Part shown: positions 46,636 through 58,720 of the stretch, piece by piece
How positions within the stretch are numbered: position 1 is the stretch's first letter
Layout of the letters: every line of letters starts with the position of its first letter
NCBI GenBank assembly: GCA_012934845.2
Contig: WNNJ02000496.1
Span: 31,995 to 95,994, forward strand
Length of the DNA stretch: 64,000 nt
Source: Pomphorhynchus laevis
Lineage: Eukaryota > Acanthocephala > Palaeacanthocephala > Echinorhynchida > Pomphorhynchidae
Direction of reading: 5' to 3'
Made by a program: the position numbers and the translations under genes
The notes under the pieces: model-generated
Databases searched by the model: none
What the model saw: the letters and a program-made list of their open reading frames with translations, nothing else
What the model was told of the DNA's origin: nothing

Positions 46636-46889
46636 CTAAAATAAAAGTTTAAAATTAAATAGTCGAATAACGAAAGTGTCTAGAGTAGTTTAAAACGAAA
46701 TGATAACTAAATGAAAATATTTTTAAAAATATTAATTTAATTATATTTGCTGACAAACATCATAATGTGTTTGTTTCAAAATTGCCTCTAGTTTTTTAAA
46801 AAACGCGATTAGTTTTTTGTTAAACGGTACGAAATGCCGATGATATACAAATAATTTATTTATTTTTGATTTATATATGTTATAAAATA

Positions 46890-47141
46890 CGTATACTTAG
46901 TTATCTGATCTGATGTGTTCTACTGACAATTTATTATTGACTGGTGGACTTTGTTTTCCCTGTAATAAGTTTTTGTTAATAAAAAACTTATTAACAGTTT
47001 TTTTGTTAACAAAAAACTTATTACAGGGACTTTGTTTTCCCTGTAATAAGTTTTTTGTTACCGAGAAAACTTTGTTTTCTCAGTAACAAACTCTGTCAGA
47101 AATACTGAAACTATGTATTATTGATACGACTATTTTTCTAC
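46890..47141. repeat. Dispersed-repeat end and nested palindromes
   Basis: After GTATACTTAGTTATCTGATC comes GGACTTTGTTTTCCC, then several interleaved inverted repeats made of AATAAGTTTTTTGTTA and TAACAAAAAACTTATT units (46975-47060) and GAAAACTTTGTTTTC (47068-47090). The block touches the inner edge of the right inverted-repeat arm. Confidence 0.75.
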
Positions 47142-49078
47142 TAAATTTCAAGCAAGTTTAATGGATTTTTTTTCTCATAATGCAGAATTATAAATCACAA
47201 ATTTAGATGGACAATTAACAAAATATTATTGAAATGTTAAATTTACAATATATAAATCAATAACTTATTATTAAAAATAAATTTAACCCATTAAGCTGAT
47301 TATTAGATAAGCTTAATGATTATTAAGCTGATTATTAAGGTGATTAATAACTTAAAATTTACAATATATAAATCAATAACATAAATTTATTTTTTAATAC
47401 ATTTTATGGATCATCCCTCATCATCTCGACATAACTACAATTGTTTTATCTGTTAATTCGAAATTATCCCAATTGTTAACAATATGATTTTTTTAGTTTT
47501 CACTTCGACAATTTCATTTCCTTCAGACCTTTTGATTATGACATAGTTCGCTTTTATTTCTTATTCATTCGTGATATCCGCCGCATTCGTAGGCTGATCG
47601 ACTTCTTTCTGATACTTCGTCTATTATTTTGATACATCGTATATATTTATTAGTCAATTTATAAAACTTGACTTTTATTTTAAAGTTAATTTTTTAAAAT
47701 AAAAATATAAATATAAATTGTATAAAATCTTATATAATTAAAATTATAATTATTTTAAAATTGTGTAAATATACTGAATATATATATGAATCAATAACTT
47801 ATTATTAAAAATAAATTTAACCCATTAAGCTGATTATTAGATCAGCTTAATGATTATTAAGCTGATTATTAAGGTGATTATATATACATATAATATTATA
47901 TATTATATTATATATAATATATCTATTATATATATTTATATATAATAGATTATATTTATCTTTATTATCTTTATTTTTATTTATATTTTGTTTAAAATAC
48001 TACTACTCAGTTATCTGATCTGATTTGTTCCACTGACAAGTTATTATTGACCTATGAACTTTGTTTTTCGTTAATATAACCTCTGCTAAAAATACTGAAA
48101 CTATGTATTCTTGATACCAGTATTTTTCTGCTAATTTTCATCATGTTTGATGAATTTTTTCCTTTTCTTATTATTGAAAATTATAAACCAACACAATATT
48201 ATTAAGGTATTAAATATTTGTATTAGAATAAGACACGATAATTAAATTTACAAATATTAAATTTTATATATATTATATATTTATATATAATTTAATATAT
48301 ATTGTATAAAATCATATATAATTAAAATTATAATTATTTTAAAATTGTGTAAATATACTGAAATAGTAATTTAATTGTTAATTTAATAAAGTAAAGTCAA
48401 TATTTGGCTAAAATGAGAATTCAAAGATATTATACGTGGTATATTATTAATAAATAATATACCACGTATGAAAATTAAAGAGCATTGGGAGGTCCAGCTA
48501 TGTTATCAGATTTCGTTTATATTCTTCGACCCAATATATCAGCAGGACCAAATATATGCCAATGTGTTTCCCTTTATGAAATTTCATTATCAATTGTAAT
48601 ATCTTATTCTAACACAGAGTTATTCAAGCTTTTTTAAGTTCTAGCATTAATTACAATGATGAAATGGTATTAATTAATGGTGACATATTCTGCCATTGTT
48701 AACAGATAAAAATAAAATTCGTTTCCATAGTTATCTAGTGGTCGAATGCAATAAACGAATTTCCCTTTATGAAATTAATGATACATTCATGCTGCTATGT
48801 TGGGTAATAGCAGGATAGCATAGCAGTTCCTCATGATGACATCTAATCCTTATTCTGATACAACGTATGTCATTTATTAGTAAATTCATAAAAATTAAAT
48901 TTTGTTTTAAATTTTAATTTTAAATTTTAATTTATTATTTTAAACAGTAGATTTCAAAAGATTTAATTCCTTCGTCTGACATAAGAAATACTACTTAGCG
49001 TAGTATTTCAAAATATTTGGCACAACTTTCTTATCGGTGCAAGAAATCAATAACATACAAGTTTCTCCTGATTGTTAT
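47142..49078 (-). repeat. Right arm of the large inverted repeat (~1.9 kb)
   Basis: This is the mirror copy of 35387-37367. It has one tandem unit fewer than the left arm near 47825-47880. It lies wholly within the intron between the exons at 49820 and 46635. At about 47400-47590 (plus strand) it carries the same CR1-like fragment, with MDHPSSSRHNYNCFIC-type coding remnants. Confidence 0.93.
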
Positions 49079-49819
49079 TATTTATAACTATTTATCTTTA
49101 CTATTATTATATACAATATAAAATAGGTAGACTCAGTTATCTGAACTGATTTGTTCTACTGACAAGTTATTATTGACCTGTGGACTTCGTGCTAATTTAT
49201 TTCTGCTAATTTTTAGAAAGTTTGATTTTATTTATATTTATTATAAATAAGTATATTTCAACAAAATATTATTAAAATTTAAAATTTACAATTAAAATCA
49301 ATTTATGAAAAATGTTTAATCTAAGTTTTTCAAACAAAATAAATTTATTTTGAATGATTTAAATTAAATCAAAAATAATCTTTCGTTAAATACATTTGTT
49401 TAATAAAAAGTTAAATTTGATTTCACGATTCAATTTTGATTTGTATTTGCACAACGAGCATAAATAAACAATTAATATTTTAAAATTGCAATTTTCGATA
49501 CACTAGGTTGGCGGTGTCACTCACATCGTATTATAATAAAAACATATAACAAACAGCGGACTTTTGATTTAATTTAAAATTGTAACAATATACAGAGGAT
49601 GCTAACACTACAGAGTTAGAAAAATAACATTACAGTTTATTATACAGCGTATGATATATTAAACAATCCTAATTAGAATATTCTCTCTGCATTATATAAT
49701 TATATTAATTATATTAATTTAATTTGATAATTATTTTTCTCTATCAAACATTTTATGTGCAATAAATATCAATTCGATTGCAAAAAGCTAGAATTCAACT
49801 TTGAAAAGTAAATATTTAC

Positions 49820-50160
49820 CTGCCAAAGATTCTTTTTACGAGCCAGTGATTCTGTTTGGTAATTAAATTCCTGAATTTTCTCGAAGACTTCATGTTCATC
49901 GTGTGATTGACTAATTATTTTTGAAAGCATGCTTATTGATGGAAGTACCGGATGGATACCCTATATAATTAAACAAAAACTGTGAAAAATAATATCTCAA
50001 ATAGTAAACCTTGTTCTGCATGTCCTGAAGTTTTTCAATTGAACGTTTTGCTAACTCAGAACTTAAGATTGACGTGTCCCGAGATTTCATTTTAACTATT
50101 GGATGTATGTATATAAGATTACCATATGGCGTTGGAACAGGTCCAGTAAAATCAGGATTT
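49820..50160 (-). CDS. Unidentified phase-0 host gene, first two visible exons
   Basis: The exons are 50010-50160 and 49820-49960, with a 49-nt intron. They read NPDFTGPVPTPYGNLIYIHP, KRSIEKLQDMQNK and GIHPVLPSISMLSKIISQSH, EVFEKIQEFNYQTESLARKK, NLWQ. A Met at 50189 is in frame, but a TATTACAG acceptor at 50168-50161 makes an internal exon as likely. The preceding SNAPC4-like exon at 52712 ends in phase 1, while this one would need phase 2. They are therefore either different genes or an exon is missing between them. Confidence 0.68.
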
Positions 50161-50740
50161 CTGTAATATGTAAGTAAAAACAATCGCATAGATTCCTAAA
50201 CATAAAAAGTAGCTTGCAAATTAACACTATTTTACAAATTATAATATTCAGTGATTTGTTCGACAGATTTATGACGACGCAAAACGATAACTACTCGAAA
50301 TAACCACTCAAGACGACAACAAACATTGAAATAAAAATTAAAATATTTTGATGACTTTCAATTAAATTATCGCAATATTAAATATTGATACCCGCTGTGC
50401 CCTGATCCATTTGTAGATAATTTCGTTGAGAGAACACGAGTTGAGAAGACATATAATATTTGAAGATATATTGTGATCCTTCTTGTATATATCTAAAGAT
50501 ACAAATGCTCTGATAGCACTCATTATTCGTCATTCATTTTCTGTAAGAAACGCTTTATTTAAATAAATGGTTTTAACTGAATAAAAATCATGAACACTTT
50601 AACGTTTTATCAATCGATACATAAGTAGTTCAGCCAAGTATTTACTGCATTTTTATAAGTTAGCTTCAAATGTGGTTGATTTCATAAAATCTTATTGAAA
50701 TGATTGCATCGAACTTTTGGAACGAAATTTCGAAACGAAA

Positions 50741-50773
50741 ATATCGTCGTTCGATGACATCGAACGACGATAT
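50741..50773. repeat. Perfect 16-bp palindrome
   Basis: ATATCGTCGTTCGATG and its exact complement are separated by one base. Confidence 0.85.
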
Positions 50774-50819
50774 ATTATAAATAAACTGTAAACTTATTGG
50801 TTTATTTTATTAATTAGTG

Positions 50820-51160
50820 TTAATTAAACGAATGGAGAGAGGTCAACGTCAAATTTATTGTTACAAATATTCGACCACTACTGAGATCATCATTAGGTTC
50901 ATAACAATATACACATTACAATCAAAAATATATAGCGAACAATGATCTGGCAGGAAGCAACTGTCAGATAAGTTCGGAAAAATAAACCTGCCATTAGTGG
51001 TTAGATTGGTCGGAACACCTGGTTTATTCCACTCAAAATTACCGGCAGGATCGTGATATCGTAAGATAATTGCCTCCTTAATTTTTCTTATAGTCTTATC
51101 ACTTTCATGAGCTATAATCTCTGAGCCGCAGATATTGCACATAGTCCAGTGGCTGTTTGA
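50820..51160 (-). mobile_element. Penelope-like GIY-YIG endonuclease fragment
   Basis: A 93-codon minus-strand frame includes EIIAHESDKTIRKIKEAIIL, YHDPAGNFEWNKPGVPTNLT and LPDHCSLYIFD. The IIAHESD...RKIKEAI block is the conserved end of the GIY-YIG endonuclease region of Penelope-like elements (a ...DRES...RKIKEAI pattern). A copy on the opposite strand lies at 51420-51900. It is in the intron-sized gap between SNAPC4-like and unidentified exons. Confidence 0.75.
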
Positions 51161-51289
51161 CTCGAATTACCCTTTATGAGCAATTAAAAGCTCCCATAAT
51201 GTAGCAATGATGAGTTACAAAAGAGATCTGTCGGTCACTCTATGCCTGAAACACGATATGTAAATTTCCATTCTGGAGAGACTACACAT

Positions 51290-51900
51290 TCGATATTTTT
51301 CAGTGTTAATGATAAGGCATTCAGAAGCACTGGCTTACAATATTTTGTAAGAGGGGACCCAGTATTTCCTGGTTATGTAAAATCGAGCCCAAATATGTAA
51401 AATTTAGAGGAATCTAGAGCATTCCATGTAATGACAGCTGTTCCCGTAACATTGATTAAACAGGCGAAAATCTCGCTATTCGGTTATTAGGGCATAAACG
51501 CGCAATACGGCTAGGACAAACCAGCTCAGCTGTGTGTAACTATTTTGCTGCTCATGGACACGATATCAATTTTGTAGGCGCAGGGATTATAGCTCACGAA
51601 AGTGATATTACTATAAGGAAAATTAAGGAGGCAATAATTTTGCGGGCAATAAACCAGATGTTCAAACCCATCTAACCATTAACGGCAGGTTTATTTTTCC
51701 GGACAAATTTGACAATTGCTTTCTGCCAGAAATTAAATAAATTTCTGGCATAAATAAATTAATTTCTGCTAGAAAAATAAATTGCTATATATTTTTGTTT
51801 GTAATGTGTGCATTGATATGTTCCTGATGATGATCTCAATAGTGTTCGAAAATTTGTAACAATAAATTTGACGTTGACTTCTCTCGATTTTTTAATTTTT
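51290..51900 (+). mobile_element. Penelope-like GIY-YIG endonuclease fragment
   Basis: From about 51405 the translation holds a GI-SIPCNDSCSRNID core followed by TGENLAIRLLGHKRAIRLG, a CNYFAAHGHDINFVGAGII run and ESDITIRKIKEAIILRAIN. The order GI(Y)...TG-x-x-LA-x-RL-x-GHK...GHDI...HESD...RKIKEAI is that of a GIY-YIG nuclease of the PLE type. The 3' part (TTCCTGATGATGATCTCAAT and following) recurs at 52290 and, reversed, at about 50880. Confidence 0.75.
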
Positions 51901-52109
51901 AAAAACAATGGTGTCTGCTTACATACTTTTTAATAAAAGTGTGTAATGAAAAGTTTTTAATGAGACTTTTTTTAATCACATCGAAGTTATTCATAAATAT
52001 CATGTTTAAATATTTTTATTTTTTTGTCATACGTGACTATCAATTATAATTATTCATTATTATTTTATTATCTTAAAATTATAGCTGTTAAGCAACATAG
52101 TTGAAAGAG

Positions 52110-52360
52110 AAATATATATTTTATCGAGTAAAGCTGCCAATAATTCTGAGGGAAATTAACCATATGTTTAAACCCATCTAACCACTAACGCCAAGTTTAT
52201 TTTTCCAGACTAACTTGACAGTGGCTTTCTTCCAGATCATTGTTCGATAAGTATTTTTGATTGTAATGTGTGCATTGTTATGTTCCTGATGATGATCTCA
52301 GTAGTGATCAAAACTATGTAACAATAAAGTTGACGTTGACTTTTCTCGATTTGTTGAATT
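52110..52360 (+). mobile_element. Third copy of the Penelope-like 3' end
   Basis: This repeats the stretch downstream of the nuclease at 51660-51880: AACCCATCTAACCACTAACG, GTGTGCATTGTTATGTTCCT and GATGATGATCTCAGTAGTG, with moderate divergence. No nuclease core is left. Confidence 0.7.
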
Positions 52361-52711
52361 TTTTAAAACGATGAAGTCTACTTAAACACTTTTTATTGAA
52401 ACTTTTATTTTCAATCACATCGAAGTTATTTATAAATATCATATGTTTAAACATGCATCATATATGATTATTATTGTCAAATGTGACTGTTGAATGTAAT
52501 TATTCAGTCTTATAATTATAGCTGTTTAGTATCATAGTTAAAAGAGAAATATATATTTTATATTTGTATATACATGATATTCTCTTGCTTGATAATTTTG
52601 ACAAATCAAATGAATAGTTAATTGAATACATTATTGGAGCTTAATGACACGTTTATTTATATCTGATAATTGAAATGAATAATTTCATGAAATAACACAA
52701 AATCTACTTAC

Positions 52712-54514
52712 TATCTGACGATTTTAATATATCGTACCAGTAAAATACGGTGTCAAGTACAGATGGATTTTTAAACTCTTGACGACAGAGTGATCCATAT
52801 TTTCGGACACATGCTAGTATACTTTTACCAGGTATTCGCCGTGATACTTCTAGCCAATTACAACGAGCGTATCCTTTCTTTTTGACGTTGTCCATAAGTT
52901 TCTAAGCAAAAGTAGAGTATGCACACGAAGTACACGCTATCATTGTAGTACCCTTATTTCTGCACCAGACCACTTGCGAGTTATCTGTGTTTCCATTTTC
53001 CTGTAAGAATACATGATTATATCTTTTGTTCTCTTTTGAAATTGATAGCTGACTAGTTGAGAATTGAATTCATAAACATTTTGTTAATAACAACAAAATA
53101 CCATTGTTCCATACGATAAAGTAACCAATTTGATTATCGCTTACAATCTGCTTTAATTTGATTAGTTCGTCTTGAGCAAGATAGCTTTACTAAGGCAGTT
53201 TGAAATATAGTGACTCGGTAAATAGGTTGAGAAAATTTGAGTTCAAAAAGAATAAAAGATATGATATGGTAATAAAAATACAGGCCGATTTATATGAATT
53301 AAATAAATAATACTATTTAAATTGAGTTTAATAATTCAATTTTAAAATAAATAATTACCCGTTGTGATATACGTGCAATTATTAAAATCAAGATTTAAAT
53401 TAAATTTAATTAAAAATTATTAAAAAATAATAGAAGCTCTTTCAATAGTTGTCTTTATAAAACTCTTTAATGAGTATAATAAAGTTCTTAAATTATTTAT
53501 AACAATAAAGAGCTCTTTGTAGAGCTCTTTAATTTTAAAAACTTCATTAATTTATTTTACAGAATATTTATTTGTTTATAATGAATGTTGAAAAATACGA
53601 AACATTTTTAATTAAAACAAAACATAAAAAATTAAAATTAACAAAATATAAAACGAATGAAATTGATAAATTTTATCGATTTTTGTCTCAACTGATCAGC
53701 ACAATTTGATCACACAAAATAACGCATAGTTATTTTGTATAACGTTACTCTTTCTAACGCAAAGAGTTATTATTAAGTATTTTACATTATTAATAAATAA
53801 AACATACTGCCTAGTAAAATTTTAAGAAAATAAAAAAATGAATTTAAGTTATTAATTTAAAAATCGTAACAAATTCAAAAAAAATTAAAACTACTAATTG
53901 AAAAGAATGATTATCTTTACCTTAATTCGCGTTCACATTCCTTTTCCATGTATCTTTTAAAACACAGATACGGAGAACGTTTTGTCTAAATCAAATAAAT
54001 ATTAACATTTGAAAGTTAGATTAAAGATACCCCAAGTCTTTCAGAGACAACGACCCAATCTTTAATCTCATCACCAATCCTTAGCAGATTCTTTGTTTCC
54101 TCCATTGTCCAATTCGACTTATTAATCGATGAACACAACAAATTCTTTAGGATCGCCTTGCATGACACTTTAGTAAGTCCAATGTCGTTCTAAAATTGGA
54201 CTAGTTAGCAATTGGCTAAGTCTTATAGAGTACTTGTCGTGATAACTTTGTCCAATCAATTAATTGAGTAAATCTATCATTTTTCAGCAATTCATCGTCT
54301 GTGATAGATGATATTTCATCTAGTTTCTCCAAGGCTTCGCTATACTCAACATCGTCTCTGTCTTCATCCAACTTAAGATTATCGATTCTAAAAGATTTTA
54401 CATACTAGAAATAACATTTATTTTTCATTTACAGTTTTATTATAGGAGTTCTCAGAGCATCACGTATTTGATCAATGATTCTTTGCTTTAAACAATCCAG
54501 AATCTGTGAATTTA
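52712..54514 (-). CDS. SNAPC4: SNAPC4 (SNAP190)-like snRNA-activating protein, six exons
   Basis: The exons are 54433-54514, 54234-54387, 54031-54189, 53921-53985, 52952-53000 and 52712-52901. All have GT-AG introns (41-49 nt, one 920 nt) with compatible phases. The protein reads DCLKQRIIDQIRDALRTP, ITDDELLKNDRFTQLIDWTK, then the half Myb repeat SSINKSNWTMEETKNLLRIG, KDWVVVSERLGTKRSPYLCF and KRYMEKECERELR. A second repeat follows: TRKWSGAEIRKLMDNVKKKG, NWLEVSRRIPGKSILACVRK and YGSL. Human SNAPC4 has, as I recall it, DWEKIS, HPSINKQEWSREEEERL and WQKIAEELGTSRSAFQCLQK at the same points. SNAPc binds the proximal sequence element of snRNA promoters for Pol II and Pol III. The gene is partial: the N-terminus and any later Myb repeats were not found. 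Confidence 0.85.
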
Positions 54515-56275
54515 CTAAAGAAACAACTAACATTAATATATATGTAATCGCTTAGATTACATTTGATTGGTTAAGTCACACTTTAATCGTTGAGAATCCA
54601 ATAATAAAAATGTAATCGATTAGATGCAAACAACCGATTACAATTTTAAAGTATATCAATATTAATGTGGTTAGGTCTTGTAAACAAACTAACGTTAAAA
54701 TTTTAATATTTCAATACTATAATTTAATAGGTTTGTTATGAACAACCGTTTACAATTTGAAAGTTCAATAATATTAGTGTAGTCGGCTCGGTGTTAAAAC
54801 ATATTAAATAGCAAATGCTATTACATATTATTTTATCAATACGTAATACCATAAAATATTGAAACAAACATTTAAAGTTACATTTGCAGAATACTGAATT
54901 AATTGAGGTCTTGAATTAATTAACAGAATTAATTAACAGAATTAATATGCCGATAAAATTTATATAATAAGGTCTTATTTATATTCATATATCTCGTATA
55001 CAAGAATATAAGAATATTCTTATATATTCAGATTTTATATGGAACATGTTTGTATTCAAAACTTCCACAATAAGATAATGGAAAATATTATGATAAAAAT
55101 TTTTGAAGCACGAAAAAGTTTGATTTCAACATTTGGGATAAAAAAGAACATAAAATGATGTTTAATATAAATATAGTAGCTAGCAATTAGCATAATTAGT
55201 TGCAGCAAACCACCTCAGTGTATTAATTAAAGTATAAGGTAAAATTAATTTTTACAAAAATCAAACTCTAATTCATCTATATTTTTATCAAATGATAATA
55301 ACACGAAAACGTAAATATATATTCTTAAAATTTAAATTAATGAAAAAACTTGGAATATAATGCGATCAAATCATAGTAATTTGATATCTAAGATGTATCT
55401 ATTTTAAAATTTTGTTAACTTAACTATAATTTTTATATAAAAATTTACTTTTTTAGAAAATGTTTTTATTTTTAACCATTAAAAATATATATGATAAGTG
55501 ATCCATTTAACAATAAAATTTGAAACGGTAAATTCTATTTATCGTCATACCTTGTAATTCTATAATTTGAAAAGCGATTTAATTTTAAATACAATTTAAA
55601 ATTCGGGTCAATATTTACAGATAAATATTTTTTTTAAATATAAATATTTAAAATATTTAAAATATTTTTAAAATCAATATTTTCAATTTTAAAGATCGAA
55701 TTAAATTCTGATTAAATTAATGCCATCGAGTACTTTTAAAAAACCCTTTACGGACAAGTTATTTGGTAAACGTCTAAGCATAAAATCGTGAACAGAAATT
55801 TGCAACTTACATTGACCCGAAATGAAATAATAGACTTACTAAAAAATATTTTTAACAACCACACGAGTCTCCAGCAACACGATAAGAGAGAATAAGCAAC
55901 TACAAATATCAAAAAACGTGCTACATTACAGTTCAAAATTAACCGGAGTAGTTTCATAATAGATTGATTATAATTATCGTTTGATAATTATAATTATCAA
56001 AAGATAATATAAAATAATTATTATTGTTAGTCTCTCTTATCGTGTTGCTGATTATGCCGTCAATTAATTTTACAGGGTAATCGACATCGACAAGTGATTG
56101 TTTTATATGCTTTGTAAAATTAGAATAAATGCCTTAATCAGTATTAGTGAAACAATAACAAAACAATATTTTATTATATTGTTTTGTTAATATCAAATAT
56201 TATAATATGAATTATATTAAATACAATGGGATTCAAAACCAGAATTCAAAGGATAATAGATATTCTTTGATAATT
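54515..56275. other. AT-rich sequence upstream of the SNAPC4-like exons
   Basis: No exon was recognised. A related block, (A/G)TAATCG(A/C)TTAGAT(T/G)(A/A)CA, is loosely repeated at 54545 and 54612. A 69-codon minus-strand frame at 55748-55957 is hydrophobic, but it has no supporting feature. Confidence 0.5.
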
Positions 56276-56279
56276 ACAT

Positions 56280-56620
56280 TAACATTATTAGGGCATTAGG
56301 TGTTGGTAAGTACACAAATTTGCAAAACTCCGCCATGACCGGTCCAATGCCCGTGCTAAGAAAAGAGGAGGGTTGGCGATATACTTCGTGACAAGCCAGC
56401 CGTAAAAACAAAGCCGTCACATCAACATTATGAAATACTGTCTCGATAAAATTTCTGAAAAGCGACTACAGTGGTACGGTCACGTTCTCCGCACAACCGA
56501 TAGAACCAAATGAAGACAAAAACCGCGAACTCCGTAACGAAATGGAACAAACTCTCTAAGAAAAGAAGAAGTATCTAAATTTGCAATATATCATTGTGGA
56601 AATATTCCATAATATTTCTT
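56280..56620 (+). mobile_element. LINE C-terminal fragment
   Basis: A short run encodes MKYCLDKISEKRLQWYGHVL and RTTDRTK. This is the ...KRLRWYGHV.R pattern found at the end of many LINE RT proteins. The preceding GC-richer stretch (GACCGGTCCAATGCCCGTGC) is part of the same fossil. Only about 40 codons are recognisable. Confidence 0.6.
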
Positions 56621-57323
56621 CCCGAAATGAATTAAAATACAAGTGTAATTTGAGAAGAATATTTCCAAATCATTAAAAAATTGTAACCCCATATACCGAT
56701 AAACTTAAAGTGATCCCAATGTGCACTGGAGTGACGATATTCGCTTATCGATCACAATTGAAGTAGTAGAAATGAATACAATGAATACAATGGCATTCAT
56801 AATCCGAATTAAATGATAATAGATATTCATTAATATTCTGTTAATATTAATATTAATTAATATTCTGTTAATATCTTTAATATTCGTTAATTCAAACACA
56901 ATATTGAGGATAAAAGTTCTAGATACAACATACAATTTGATTAGTATTATTTTGCAAAAAAAAATATTTTTTTACATACAATCCGATTGCAATGGTGATC
57001 GGATTAATTAAAATTAATTTAAATTAATATTGTTATAAGTAATTTATTTATAGTGGCAAATGAACGCATATGCGCTTACAATCCCGTGTAGAAGAAAAAG
57101 AACAAACAAAAACAATTACAAAAACACTATCTTATGTTTGCAATTTATAAATTCTATTCAAGAATTATACTAAGAAGATTAAATACTGCCGAAAAAGAAC
57201 TATTTAGTAAGATGATAAAATATACTAAAGTTATGATAAAAGACTAAACTGACATTATGTTCTTTAATCATTTTATTACAATGAACTGATTACAATCCGA
57301 TCACAATTCTCTTCAGATCGCTT

Positions 57324-58720
57324 TCATTTAATAATTTTATCGTAAGAATCAAGTTGAATACGTCTACGAATAATGCACCGGAAGATGTTATGCGTGAAAT
57401 GGGCGACGATAAAAGAGCGGATGGCATAGTTAGTTGGGTGGGGAGGGACGTGGAGAAGTAGATAATTACTTGATCGCAGAGCTAAAAGGGCAGAAGATGA
57501 ATCATCAAGATAAGCAAAGTGTAAGTAGGATGGTGAGTGACAAAATAGAAGACGAAAGGTAACAATACGCAAACTAAATTCAATACACAGGTTAATTGTG
57601 GACTAAAATAGGACGGAAAGTTTATGGAAGATATGGTCGAAGCGGCGAAGACGCAAGATAACACGAACAGCTAAGTTTATGATACGTTGGAGATGTAAAA
57701 TCGCAGAATTGGAAGTCGGCAAATAAGCTAAGGCAATAATCGATTATGGGAAATATAAGAGACGATATAATAACGAGCCGAGAGCGAAAGTCGATCAGCT
57801 TACGAATGCGACGGAGGTCAAGAAGAAATAAAAAAGAAGTGCTAACTATGTCATGAACAAACGGTTTGAGGGCAATCAAATTGTAGAAGTGAAAATCTAA
57901 GAAAATCATATTGTCAACGATTATGAGAATTATCAAATTAACAGATAAAATAGGTAGAGTTATTTCGAGGTGATGATGGATGATCCATATGATTCTGGCT
58001 TTTTCGAAAGGAAAAGCCAGAATCAAAGACGAAAAGAAATTCGGAGATAGACATAATACAATTTCTGGCAGAAGTAGCAAGATCATGGATACAGAGATAA
58101 TGCGCATGAGAGTAGAAGAGGATATTATCGGCATACTGCATAAGATGAAAGTTATGTCACGAGTTATATAAGACCGTCGCCGATAAGGGAGAAAAGAATA
58201 AGACATAAAGCAGAGCCTTGTGGAACATCATGCGAGATGGAAGAATATATAGATAAAGAGTAGTTTGAGTGAACACAAAAATAGCGTTTGAAGAGATAAG
58301 ATGTGAACCAGCTACAGTAGGAACTAAGAAACCATAGTCATGAAGAGGCCAAGATAGTAGAACAGAATGATCAACAATATCAAAAGCAGAAGACAGGTCA
58401 AGAGTGATCACGACACTACATAGTTTCATATAGCGGACTTGAAGTAGATCACTGAAAACGTTTAGGCAAACAAGTTCAATAGAGTGAATAGAACGGAAGG
58501 CAGATTGAAAAGGGGTATAAATTTGAGGAAACGAGGTATGTATTGTCTTGATATAACATAACACGCTCAAGGAATTTAGATAAGGTAGGAAGAAGATAAA
58601 TCGGGCGATATGAAGAAGGACCGAGGGACGGTTTCTTTAGAAAAGGACGACCGATGGATGTTTTCCAGTGTGTTGTAGATGTTCATGTGATAATGCTCAA
58701 GTTGCAGCGCTCACAATTGC
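57324..58720 (-). mobile_element. CR1/L2-like LINE, reversed and decayed
   Basis: Minus-strand frames give, in order, TPFQSAFRSIHSIELVCLNV, ITLDLSSAFDIVDHSVLLSW (motif A), FHKALLYVLFFSPLSA, MQYADNILFYSHAH (catalytic YADD changed to YADN), ALKPFVHDIVSTSFLFLLDL, RRIRKLIDFRSRLVIISSLI and LLALRSSNYLLLHVPPHPTN. Each block has a counterpart in the copy at 13357-15120. Several frameshifts and the altered catalytic motif show that it is dead. The 5' half is missing. Confidence 0.82.

Noticed and set aside
55748-55957. 69-codon hydrophobic minus-strand frame as a membrane protein
   Set aside because: There are no splice sites, no start context and no recognisable motif. Hydrophobic frames are expected by chance in AT-rich DNA.
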